The notes beneath the pieces are model-generated. The model saw only the letters and a program-made list of their open reading frames with translations. It was not told the origin of the DNA and did not search any database. Position numbers and translations under genes: made by a program. A DNA stretch of 5,395 nt from NCBI GenBank assembly GCA_902797515.1, contig CADBSX010000022.1:1-5395 (forward strand), read 5' to 3'. This stretch comes from an uncultured Eubacteriales bacterium. Lineage in GTDB: Bacteria; Bacillota; Clostridia; Christensenellales; Borkfalkiaceae. Shown here in pieces: positions 1 through 5,395 of the stretch; within the stretch, counting starts at the first letter, position 1; every line of letters starts with the position of its first letter.

Positions 1-839
1 CCGTCGTTGATATAGTAAATGCCGAGAGTGTTTTCGCCGCAGTGGCTCGTAATAGTCGTTCCCGCCTGCGTCAGATAAACGTTTTTAAATCCCCTGTCCT
101 TCATATCCTCGACGACTTTTTTCACGACTTCGGGCTCGTCCGTAGTCGTGTAAGCGACGAATACGTTTTCCGTATCGGGGCGGTCGAACATCCTGAAAGT
201 ATCGTCCTCGTATTTTTTGACCACCGCCGCGTATTTTCCGCGGTAGATCTTTCCGCTCGTTATCTTGCCGTTCTTTATTACGATCTGCGGTTTGAGTTTG
301 AGAAGATTCGCGCCGAACCTTTTCAGCGCCGAACACCTGCCGCCGAGACAAAGATAATCGAGGTTGTCTATCACGGAACTGACCTGAACGAAGGGAATGC
401 GCTTTTCGGTCTTTTCGATTATCTCTTCGAAGGTTTCGCCGCCTTCCGCGAGTTTTTTCGCGTAGAGCGCGAGAAGGGATATGCCCGCCGAGAGGCTTTC
501 GGAATTTATTATTTTAACGTTTGCGAACAGCCGCGAGGCGGCGACCGCGTTGTCGTAAGCGGAACTTAAATAAGACGAGAGCGAAAAATGTATTATCGCG
601 TCGTTTTCTTTCAGAATTTTTTCAAAGTGCTTTTCAAAAGTTTCGCGGTTTATAGAGGAAGTTTTCGGGAGCGTTTTCGTCCTTTTCACGAAAGATATCA
701 TTTCGTCCGTCGATATTTCCCCGTCCGCGTATTCGTCTTTTCCGAGAAACACGGTGAAAGGAACGCAGTAAACGTTTTTTTCTTTTAAGAGTTCTTTCGG
801 CATATCCGCCGAACTTTCCACGGAAATCGCTATTTTCAT
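1..839 (-). CDS. DegV-family fatty-acid-binding protein (3' end cut by window edge)
   Basis: Reading the minus strand from the ATG at 839-837 gives 279 uninterrupted codons to the left edge. The family is usually about 280 residues, so only the last few are missing. DegV/FakB proteins are cytoplasmic and hold one fatty acid; FakB forms present it to the kinase FakA. DegV hallmarks appear in order: ESSAD near residue 8, KTSSIN at 59-64 (the family's TSxPS site), SLSSYLSSAY at 86-95, INSESLSAG at 111-119, LDYLCLGGRCS at 160-170, and SHCGENTLGIYYIND at the C-terminus. The last block usually reads GPG or GPN; here it is GEN. The start is supported by AAGGA (plus-strand 848-852), 8 bases upstream. 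The gene is divergent from the glycan-related genes on its right. Family assignment is firm. FakB versus another DegV role cannot be decided, since no fakA is visible. Confidence 0.93.
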   Translation of the reverse strand, partial: MKIAISVESSADMPKELLKEKNVYCVPFTVFLGKDEYADGEISTDEMISFVKRTKTLPKTSSINRETFEKHFEKILKENDAIIHFSLSSYLSSAYDNAVAASRLFANVKIINSESLSAGISLLALYAKKLAEGGETFEEIIEKTEKRIPFVQVSSVIDNLDYLCLGGRCSALKRFGANLLKLKPQIVIKNGKITSGKIYRGKYAAVVKKYEDDTFRMFDRPDTENVFVAYTTTDEPEVVKKVVEDMKDRGFKNVYLTQAGTTITSHCGENTLGIYYIND

Positions 840-922
840 ATTTAATATCCTTTTTTTAAGTAATTCTATACTTTTTTACGGCAAAATAAAAGAGAATATT
901 CGCCTATTCGTTCTAAAAGTCG

Positions 923-971
923 GAAACGGGCGGTAGAAGGCGGCGGAAACCGTTTCTACCGAGAGTAGAAA
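923..971. repeat. Nested inverted repeats with mutually exclusive hairpins
   Basis: Three perfect stems share one central strand. CGGTAGAA (931-938) pairs with TTCTACCG (954-961). GAAACGG (923-929) pairs with CCGTTTC (950-956). TTTCTAC (953-959) pairs with GTAGAAA (965-971) around the 5-base loop CGAGA. Because the segment around 950-961 is used by all three, only one stem can form at a time. No T-run follows, so this is not an intrinsic terminator. It could be an operator with repeated GTAGAA half-sites or an RNA switch. It lies upstream of the predicted rightward start site, so it would be in RNA only if another promoter reads through. The pairing is seen directly; the function is unknown. 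Confidence 0.5.
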
Positions 972-1089
972 TCGGGATATAAGTCGATTATCGGTAAAAT
1001 CCGTAAAACGCGGAGGTGAGAGCAAAAGCGGAAAAGCCGTGAAAAAACCGAACGAGAGGACGGGCGAAAAGGAAAATTCCGAAAAAGAC

Positions 1090-1118
1090 TTGCTAAAAGA
1101 CGGAAGATATGGTATAAT
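1090..1118 (+). promoter_or_regulatory. Sigma-A-type promoter for the nucleotidyltransferase/kinase unit
   Basis: A -35 element TTGCTA (1090-1095) and a perfect -10 TATAAT (1113-1118) are separated by 17 bases. An extended -10 TG lies at 1110-1111, one base before the -10. Transcription should start near 1124-1127, directly upstream of the gene at 1139, leaving a leader of only about 12-15 bases. Confidence 0.8.
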
Positions 1119-1122
1119 CTTT

Positions 1123-1132
1123 GAGGTGAGGG
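1123..1132 (+). promoter_or_regulatory. Ribosome binding site at the predicted 5' end of the mRNA
   Basis: GAGGTGAGGG has a 7-base match (GAGGTGA) to the anti-Shine-Dalgarno complement and supports the ATG at 1139. It overlaps the predicted transcription start, so part of it may not be transcribed. The start-site choice could therefore affect ribosome binding. Confidence 0.65.
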
Positions 1133-1138
1133 CGAAAA

Positions 1139-2290
1139 ATGGATGAAAGACTGAAAGCCGAGTTTATTCGGCTTATCGGATGTTCTGTTACGGATAAAAA
1201 GTTCGACTTCGGCGATTTTGACGACTTCAACGGGCTCGCCGGTCTTATTTCCGGACAGAACGTTTTTTCACTTGTCAGAGATAAGATCGAGGACAGCGGA
1301 GCGCCCGCGAATTTCAAGGACTACGTAAACAGAAAACACCTTTCGGCGGTCAATCAGCAGATACAGCAGGATTATTACTGCGAAGTCATCTTCGGCAATC
1401 TCGAAAAACTCGGCGTGGAATATCTGCCCTTTAAAGGCGGCGCGGTGAGAAAGTATTATCCGAGGCCCGAAATGCGCACGAGTTGCGACGTTGATTTTCT
1501 CGTTCGCGAAAGCGACCTTCCGAAGGTCAGGGAAACGCTTTCGTCTCTCGGTTTTGAAAAGCAGGCGGAGGCGAACGACCAGTCGTGTCACGACGGCTGG
1601 GAAATAAACAAGACCGTTCACGTCGAGCCGCATATAAGGCTTTTCAACGAAACGTACGAAGGCTTCGGCGACGACGTTTGGGAAACGGCGGTAAAGACGT
1701 CGGACTTAGGCCGCGCTTTTTCCGCGGAAAAGAACTTCGTTTACGTCGCCTTGCACTCTTTCAAACATTTCAGTCACGGCGGCTGCGGCGTAAAGTCGGT
1801 TTTAGATCTTTTGATTTTGAGCAGGGCGGTCGATCCGAAGTCGCCGTATATCGCGGACTCGCTGAAAAAATTCGGAATAGGCAAATTCGTCGGGAAAATG
1901 CTCGACGTCGCGAAACTGTGGACGGAAGGCGCGGGCGCGGACGACAGGGAAACGGTCGTCATTTCCGATTATATTCTGGACGGCGGCGCTTACGGCTCTT
2001 CGGCGGCGTCGGCGATACTCGGGCTGAAAGGCGAAAAGAAAAACGCGGGGAAAGTCAAGAGGGCGTATTTTTTCTCGCGGCTCTTTCTTCCTTACAGGTT
2101 TATGAAAATACGTTATCCCTTTCTCGCGAAAGTCCCCGTACTTCTGCCGCTGATGTGGATAGTAAGGCTCTTTTCGGCGCTTCTGTTCAGGCGGCGGAAC
2201 GTCAGAAAAAATCTGGACACGTTAAAGAACATAGACGGGGAAAAGGTCGAGAGGATAAACGCGGTCGAACAGGTTATGAAGGACGAATAA
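1139..2290 (+). CDS. Uncharacterised nucleotidyltransferase-family protein (NTP_transf_5 type)
   Basis: This 383-residue protein has the layout of the NTP_transf_5 family (PF14907), a member of the DNA polymerase beta-like nucleotidyltransferase superfamily. The glycine motif is at 98-101 (FKGG). The metal-binding acid motif DVDFLV is at 117-122, with D117 and D119 the likely catalytic aspartates. A third acidic position may be E163 in HVEPH (161-165). A histidine-rich helix, HSFKHFSHGG, follows at 206-215, then KSVLDLLIL. The hydrophobic C-terminal segment at about 331-350, flanked by arginines, fits the family's usual end and could associate with membrane; it is not a clear transmembrane anchor. 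There is no signal peptide. The substrate is unknown: relatives occur in surface-polysaccharide and peptide-modification clusters, but the transferred group is not established. It is probably cotranscribed with the kinase gene 44 bases downstream. The start is set by GAGGTGA and the promoter just upstream. Family call is good; no biochemical function is claimed. Confidence 0.85.
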   Translation: MDERLKAEFIRLIGCSVTDKKFDFGDFDDFNGLAGLISGQNVFSLVRDKIEDSGAPANFKDYVNRKHLSAVNQQIQQDYYCEVIFGNLEKLGVEYLPFKGGAVRKYYPRPEMRTSCDVDFLVRESDLPKVRETLSSLGFEKQAEANDQSCHDGWEINKTVHVEPHIRLFNETYEGFGDDVWETAVKTSDLGRAFSAEKNFVYVALHSFKHFSHGGCGVKSVLDLLILSRAVDPKSPYIADSLKKFGIGKFVGKMLDVAKLWTEGAGADDRETVVISDYILDGGAYGSSAASAILGLKGEKKNAGKVKRAYFFSRLFLPYRFMKIRYPFLAKVPVLLPLMWIVRLFSALLFRRRNVRKNLDTLKNIDGEKVERINAVEQVMKDE

Positions 2291-2309
2291 AGAAGGATCG
2301 CGAATATAT

Positions 2310-2324
2310 ATAAGTAAGACTTAT
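2310..2324 (+). repeat. Small hairpin just before the kinase ribosome binding site
   Basis: ATAAGT (2310-2315) and ACTTAT (2319-2324) form a perfect 6-bp inverted repeat with a 3-base loop. It sits one base before the Shine-Dalgarno GGAGAG (2326-2331) of the gene starting at 2335. It is A/T-rich and weak and may be chance. Confidence 0.3.
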
Positions 2325-2334
2325 CGGAGAGACT

Positions 2335-3435
2335 ATGAATAACGATAAAATAAAAGAACTATGCGGGGAATTCGGAGTTGCGGGCGAGTATCTGTACTAC
2401 GAAAAGGTCACCAACGGTCACATAAATTCGACTTACCGCGTTTATTACAGGCGGGACGGCGAGATAAAAGATTATATTTTGCAGAAGATAAACACCTACG
2501 TTTTCCGTCAGCCCGTGGAGATGATGGAAAACATTTCCAACGTGACGGAATACATCAGGGCGAAGATAAAATCGGACGGTTCGTCCGCGAAGAGGCTCGT
2601 TCTTCATTTCAGCAAGGCGAGCGACGGGAATTATTACTATACGGACAAAGACGGTTTCTGGCGGCTTTCGAGGTTTATAGACGATTCGGTGACTTTCAAC
2701 TCTACCGACAACCTCAAAGTAATAGAGGAATCGGGAAAGGCGTTCGGCGAGTTCCAGACGTACCTTTCGGATTATCCCGTGAAGGATCTTCACATAGCGA
2801 TCCCGCATTTCCACAACACGGTGATGCGTTACGCGAATTTTTACGAGTCCGTGAAGAGGAACGAGAGCGGACGGGCGGGAACGGTCGAAAACGAAATACG
2901 CGAGTATTCCGCGCTCGAAGAGATCGCGACGAAGATGTACAAAATGCAAAAAAGAGGGGAATTGCCCCTTAAAGTCACGCATAACGACACGAAATGCAAC
3001 AACGTTTTATTCGATAAAAACACTTTCGAGCATCTCGCGGTTTTAGACCTCGACACGGTCATGCCCGGGCTCGTCGGTTTCGACTTCGGGGACGCGATAC
3101 GCTTTACGGCGAACACCTGCGCGGAGGACGAAAAGGATATTTCCAAAATCGCGCTCGACATAGACAAATACGAGGCTTTTACGAGAGGTTTCGTATCGGT
3201 CGTGAAAAATTCCCTTTCGGAAAACGAAAAGGATACGCTCGCGCTCGGCGCGATAACGATGACCGTCGAGTGCGGACTTCGGTTTTTGACCGACTATATC
3301 GACGGCGACAAGTATTTTTCCGTCGATTACGCGGAACACAATCTCGACAGGGCGAGATGTCAGCTCGCGCTCGCGAAAGATATGATAGCGCGGGCGGAAG
3401 AAATGAAGAAAGTAGTGGAAAAATATCTCGACTGA
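2335..3435 (+). CDS. APH-fold sugar kinase, NahK-like (N-acetylhexosamine 1-kinase type)
   Basis: This 366-residue cytoplasmic kinase belongs to the aminoglycoside phosphotransferase/choline kinase fold (APH, PF01636). The N-lobe shows VTNGHINSTYRV at 25-36 as the nucleotide-binding loop region and YILQKINTYVF at 47-57, where K51 is a candidate ATP-contacting lysine. The catalytic loop is THNDTKCNNVLFD at 215-227, with D218 as catalytic base and N223 as a metal ligand. DLDTVMPG (238-245) supplies the metal-binding aspartate and DFGD follows at 250-253. The combination HNDTKxNN, DLDTVMPG and FGDxIR is characteristic of the NahK group, which phosphorylates GlcNAc/GalNAc at the anomeric hydroxyl using ATP. 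The length is near that of characterised NahK (about 360). Substrate is inferred: other anomeric or amino-sugar kinases share these motifs. It follows the nucleotidyltransferase gene in the same unit and is the last gene before a terminator. GGAGAG at 2326-2331 supports the start. Confidence 0.85.
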   Translation: MNNDKIKELCGEFGVAGEYLYYEKVTNGHINSTYRVYYRRDGEIKDYILQKINTYVFRQPVEMMENISNVTEYIRAKIKSDGSSAKRLVLHFSKASDGNYYYTDKDGFWRLSRFIDDSVTFNSTDNLKVIEESGKAFGEFQTYLSDYPVKDLHIAIPHFHNTVMRYANFYESVKRNESGRAGTVENEIREYSALEEIATKMYKMQKRGELPLKVTHNDTKCNNVLFDKNTFEHLAVLDLDTVMPGLVGFDFGDAIRFTANTCAEDEKDISKIALDIDKYEAFTRGFVSVVKNSLSENEKDTLALGAITMTVECGLRFLTDYIDGDKYFSVDYAEHNLDRARCQLALAKDMIARAEEMKKVVEKYLD

Positions 3436-3539
3436 AAAAAGCGGTCGATCCGCGCCGAGCGACCGAGATCGCGTCAGCGGTGAATTTTATATCTCGTAAA
3501 TCAGGCGGGGATCGTCGTTTTTTTCGGTGTTTTCAGACC

Positions 3540-3589
3540 GCCGCCGCGTCGGGACTTTCCGTCCCGACGCGGCGGCTTTTTTCGTTTTT
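3540..3589 (+). terminator. Strong intrinsic terminator ending the nucleotidyltransferase/kinase unit
   Basis: A perfect 16-bp GC-rich stem (3540-3555 paired with 3561-3576) has the 5-base loop TTTCC. It is followed by TTTTTTCGTTTTT at 3577-3589. It lies about 105 bases after the kinase stop codon. The stretch between (3436-3539) holds one weaker 6-bp pair (CGGTCG 3442-3447 with CGACCG 3460-3465, no T-run) and no convincing gene. No A-run precedes the stem, so termination is expected only rightward. Confidence 0.95.
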
Positions 3590-3623
3590 ATGCGGTAAAT
3601 TTTCAATCGGTCGGCTAAACCGT

Positions 3624-3652
3624 TTGATTTTTTATTTTTATTATAGTATAAT
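3624..3652 (+). promoter_or_regulatory. Sigma-A-type promoter for the membrane protein/glycosyltransferase unit
   Basis: TTGATT (3624-3629) and a perfect TATAAT (3647-3652) are 17 bases apart with an A/T-only spacer. It follows the terminator and precedes the gene at 3710, so the right-hand genes form their own transcription unit. The start site should fall near 3659, giving a leader of about 50 bases. Confidence 0.85.
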
Positions 3653-3658
3653 AAAAAA

Positions 3659-3689
3659 GACGATTAATATTATCATGGCGATTATCGTC
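3659..3689 (+). promoter_or_regulatory. Possible hairpin at the extreme 5' end of the transcript
   Basis: GACGAT (3659-3664) pairs with ATCGTC (3684-3689). With one bulged T at 3665, AAT (3666-3668) pairs with ATT (3681-3683), giving a 9-bp interrupted stem and a 12-base loop. The stem begins at the predicted transcription start, a position where hairpins can protect mRNA from 5'-end decay. The pairing is visible; the role is inferred. Confidence 0.35.
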
Positions 3690-3709
3690 GTTATCCGAGT
3701 AAGGCTTTT

Positions 3710-5245
3710 ATGGGAGAAACGTTTACGAAATTCAAAAAATCGGCGCAGAAGTTTTCCACCGATAACAATTTTATATTTTTAGCGGTGGGACTTGCGTTCG
3801 TCTTCCATATTTTCGCGTTGGATCTCGTCGGAATAGCGCTTTTCGCCCTTTCGGCGGCGGCTCTCTTCTTTTTTACCGACGAAACGCGCCCGCCGTTCGT
3901 TTTGATGGCGACTTCCGTTTTCATAGTTTCGACGAAAAAATCCCCCGGATATTTTTACGAAGGGCAGAACTATTACACGCAGGTTTACGTCCTCATTATT
4001 ATCGGAATTTGCGCCGCGGCTCTTCTCGCGTCGCTTATATACAGGATAATCAGAACTCCGTCGCGGTTTAAGAATATGAAACTTCTCGTTCCGTTTTCCG
4101 TCCTCGGCGTTGTGTTCCTTATTTCGGGCGTCGGCAAGGAATACTATCTGCAAAGCCTTCTTTTCGGGGCGTTTCAGGTCGCGATGTATCTCGGCTTTTA
4201 CGTCGTCGTATGCGGGCTTTTGTCCGATATGAAAAATTCTCTCGAATTCGTCGCGACTTTCTTTTCCGCGCTGTCCCTTCTCGTTTCCATGGAAGTAGTC
4301 GCGTTCTACGTTCAGACGGCGGCGGACGGCGTTATAAATTTCGGTATAGAAGGTCTTGCGTCCGTGTTTGCGGACGAGGGCTTTAAAGACAGTATGATAA
4401 TCGGCTGGGGCGTAAGCAACCTCGTCGGCGAAATGCTGTTGCTCTTCAATATATTCGTGCCGTTTCGTATGGAAAAGAGCAGAAACCACGGCTGGTACAC
4501 TCTCTTATGGCTTTTCAATATCACCGTGTTTTTCTTCACGCTCAACAGGGCGGGGATGCTTTTCGGGCTCCCGATAAACGTTTTTCTGTTCGTGTTCGCG
4601 ATGGTGAGAAGATACAAAAACGGCGGCCGGATAAAGATACGGGATTCGGTGATAGTTATAGTCGCTTACGTCGTGTTCGTCGCGATAATGTTCATAGCGT
4701 TCGTGGGCTTTATGGGAAAGACCGACGCGATCCAGCATCTTATAGATTATTTCACGGGCAGCATACTTTCCCCGTTCATAAACGGACAGATACATTTCTC
4801 GAAACGCGACAAACTCTGGAATCTCGCTTTCGAGTACTTCAAAAAATTCCCCGTTTTCGGCGCGGGCTTCGCGAGGACGTACCTCTCGCCGACGGACGGT
4901 TTCAGCAGTATCTACGGCGAAGAATTCAATATTATTTTCAGGGCTCTTTTCCACAGTTTCTTTTTCCAGACTCTTGGATCGAGCGGCGTCGTAGGTCTTA
5001 TCGGGCTCGGATATTTCATATTCGGCGCGGGAAAAACTCTTTTCAGAAAACACGACGGCAGAATATATAACGTCTGTTTCGCCGTCGCGTTCGCGCTTAT
5101 TTCTCTTCTCGATATAATTTATTTTATTCCGTATTGCTCTTTCTTCCTTATAGTCGTGATATGTCTTGCGGAAAAAGAGGGCGCGGCGGAAAAAGGAGGC
5201 GCGGAAGTCAAAGCCGAAGAGGCTAAAAGGCTGCGCGCGGAGTGA
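3710..5245 (+). CDS. O-antigen ligase/polymerase-like polytopic membrane protein
   Basis: This 511-residue integral membrane protein has roughly 12-14 hydrophobic segments, for example near 21-38, 39-56, 90-112, 124-140, 150-172, 176-201, 261-276, 283-299, 312-333, 419-441 and 452-487. The layout matches the O-antigen ligase/Wzy polymerase group (Wzy_C, PF04932). TLNRAGMLFG (277-286) matches the conserved arginine motif. The loop starting at about 334 contains KRDKLW (365-370), PVFGAGF (381-387) and FHSFFFQTLGSSGVVGLIGL (414-433). These correspond to the R..LW, PlfG.G and HN..l...G..G elements. H415 is followed by S where N is common. Such proteins transfer or polymerise lipid-linked glycans on the outer face of the membrane. 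The tail from about 488 is charged, rich in A, K and E, and probably cytoplasmic. The start is supported by AAGG at 3701-3704, a modest ribosome site. Polymerase versus ligase, and the glycan, cannot be told from sequence. Confidence 0.82.
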   Translation: MGETFTKFKKSAQKFSTDNNFIFLAVGLAFVFHIFALDLVGIALFALSAAALFFFTDETRPPFVLMATSVFIVSTKKSPGYFYEGQNYYTQVYVLIIIGICAAALLASLIYRIIRTPSRFKNMKLLVPFSVLGVVFLISGVGKEYYLQSLLFGAFQVAMYLGFYVVVCGLLSDMKNSLEFVATFFSALSLLVSMEVVAFYVQTAADGVINFGIEGLASVFADEGFKDSMIIGWGVSNLVGEMLLLFNIFVPFRMEKSRNHGWYTLLWLFNITVFFFTLNRAGMLFGLPINVFLFVFAMVRRYKNGGRIKIRDSVIVIVAYVVFVAIMFIAFVGFMGKTDAIQHLIDYFTGSILSPFINGQIHFSKRDKLWNLAFEYFKKFPVFGAGFARTYLSPTDGFSSIYGEEFNIIFRALFHSFFFQTLGSSGVVGLIGLGYFIFGAGKTLFRKHDGRIYNVCFAVAFALISLLDIIYFIPYCSFFLIVVICLAEKEGAAEKGGAEVKAEEAKRLRAE

Positions 5246-5248
5246 AAA

Positions 5249-5395
5249 ATGAATAAAAAAATCAAAGTAATGTTCCCTTTCGTCGAGGCGGGATTCGGAC
5301 ACATTATGACGGAACGCGCGATTTGCGACGCGTTCGAGAAAAAATACGGAAATTACTGCGAGATAGTGCGCAGTGATTTTTATAAAGAGGCGGAA
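5249..5395 (+). CDS. N-terminus of a GT-B glycosyltransferase, MGDG-synthase/UgtP-like (cut by window edge)
   Basis: Forty-nine codons are open from the ATG at 5249 to the right edge. The start is a short basic stretch, then a beta strand and glycine loop, KVMFPFVEAGFGHIMTERA, then a helix AICDAFEKKYG and a second strand CEIVRSDF. A GxGH loop followed by an A..AF helix is the N-terminal Rossmann pattern of GT28/MGDG-synthase-type enzymes, including diacylglycerol glucosyltransferases and MurG relatives. These work at the cytoplasmic face of the membrane and use UDP-sugars. It starts 3 bases after the preceding stop codon. Its ribosome site GGAG (5239-5242) lies inside the end of the upstream gene, so translational coupling is likely. 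Donor and acceptor cannot be inferred, since the C-terminal nucleotide-sugar domain is outside the window. Confidence 0.65.
   Translation, partial: MNKKIKVMFPFVEAGFGHIMTERAICDAFEKKYGNYCEIVRSDFYKEAE

Larger units (their letters stand above)
840..1138. other. Divergent intergenic region, no convincing gene
   Basis: These 299 bases separate two divergent genes. The left end carries the DegV ribosome binding site and an A/T-rich stretch with TATAGAAT on the minus strand (863-870). That could be a -10 element, but no good -35 sits 16-18 bases upstream of it, so the DegV promoter is unresolved. An 8-bp palindrome GAATATTC lies at 894-901. The middle (923-971) carries overlapping inverted repeats. 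An orphan Shine-Dalgarno-like GGAGGTGAG lies at 1012-1020, and the right end holds the promoter for the downstream gene. Reading frames here are short and resemble no known protein. Confidence 0.8.

Noticed and set aside
42..788. Plus-strand reading frames of 175 and 66 codons
   Set aside because: They lie opposite the DegV gene, whose motifs are clear on the minus strand; the plus-strand translations show no family features.
1585..2313. A 242-codon plus-strand frame inside the nucleotidyltransferase gene
   Set aside because: It overlaps a gene with intact family motifs in another frame, and its product is arginine-rich and low in complexity, as expected of an off-frame read.
2359..3339. Reading frames on both strands overlapping the kinase gene
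   Set aside because: The kinase frame carries the full set of APH motifs; the others are strongly basic or lack motifs and ribosome sites.
1828..3452. Shared 12-mer GCGGTCGATCCG near 1828 and at 3441 as a repeat element
   Set aside because: Only two copies, one inside a coding gene and one intergenic, with no extended similarity; likely chance given the local composition.
3442..3465. Inverted repeat after the kinase stop codon as a terminator
   Set aside because: Only 6 bp with a 12-base loop and no T-run; the strong terminator lies about 75 bases further on.
3270..3782. A 170-codon plus-strand frame across the kinase end and the intergenic region
   Set aside because: It runs through the 16-bp terminator stem and the next promoter and overlaps genes at both ends; no family resemblance.
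3675..3782. ATG at 3675 as a leader peptide or alternative start
   Set aside because: It is out of frame with the membrane-protein gene and has no ribosome site upstream (A/T-rich only).
3779..5302. Long minus-strand frames (236 and 265 codons) opposite the membrane-protein gene
   Set aside because: Their highly charged translations are the expected antisense of hydrophobic codons. No promoter or ribosome site supports them, and the plus-strand frame has clear membrane topology.

Overview
The window looks like chromosomal DNA from an uncultured, Clostridia-like Firmicute. The evidence is a DegV-family gene (typical of Firmicutes), Gram-positive-style ribosome binding sites (GAGGTGA, GGAGAG, AAGGA), sigma-A-type promoters with 17-bp spacers, and a strong intrinsic terminator. 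The lineage is inferred from style and gene content; no marker gene fixes it. I saw no tRNA, rRNA, CRISPR array, insertion sequence, phage gene or attachment site.

Layout. (1) Bases 1-839, minus strand: a DegV-family fatty-acid-binding protein, lacking only its extreme C-terminus. (2) Bases 840-1138: a divergent intergenic region holding nested, mutually exclusive inverted repeats and a good promoter reading right. (3) Bases 1139-2290 and 2335-3435, plus strand: a two-gene unit encoding an uncharacterised nucleotidyltransferase-fold protein (NTP_transf_5 type) and an APH-fold sugar kinase resembling N-acetylhexosamine 1-kinase (NahK). A 16-bp GC-rich hairpin and T-tract at 3540-3589 end this unit. 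(4) A second promoter at 3624-3652 drives 3710-5245, a polytopic membrane protein resembling O-antigen ligases/polymerases (Wzy_C type). It is followed after 3 bases by the start of a GT-B glycosyltransferase resembling the MGDG-synthase/UgtP group, which runs off the right edge.

Taken together, the plus-strand genes suggest cell-surface glycan or glycolipid work: a kinase that may activate an amino sugar, a nucleotidyltransferase-fold partner of unknown substrate, a membrane glycan polymerase or ligase, and a cytoplasmic glycosyltransferase. The two transcription units are separated by a terminator, so a shared pathway is an inference from proximity. The divergent DegV gene binds lipid in its family and may be unrelated. 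I found no clearly new system. The most unusual items are the NTP_transf_5 plus NahK-like gene pair and the alternative hairpins in the divergent intergenic region.
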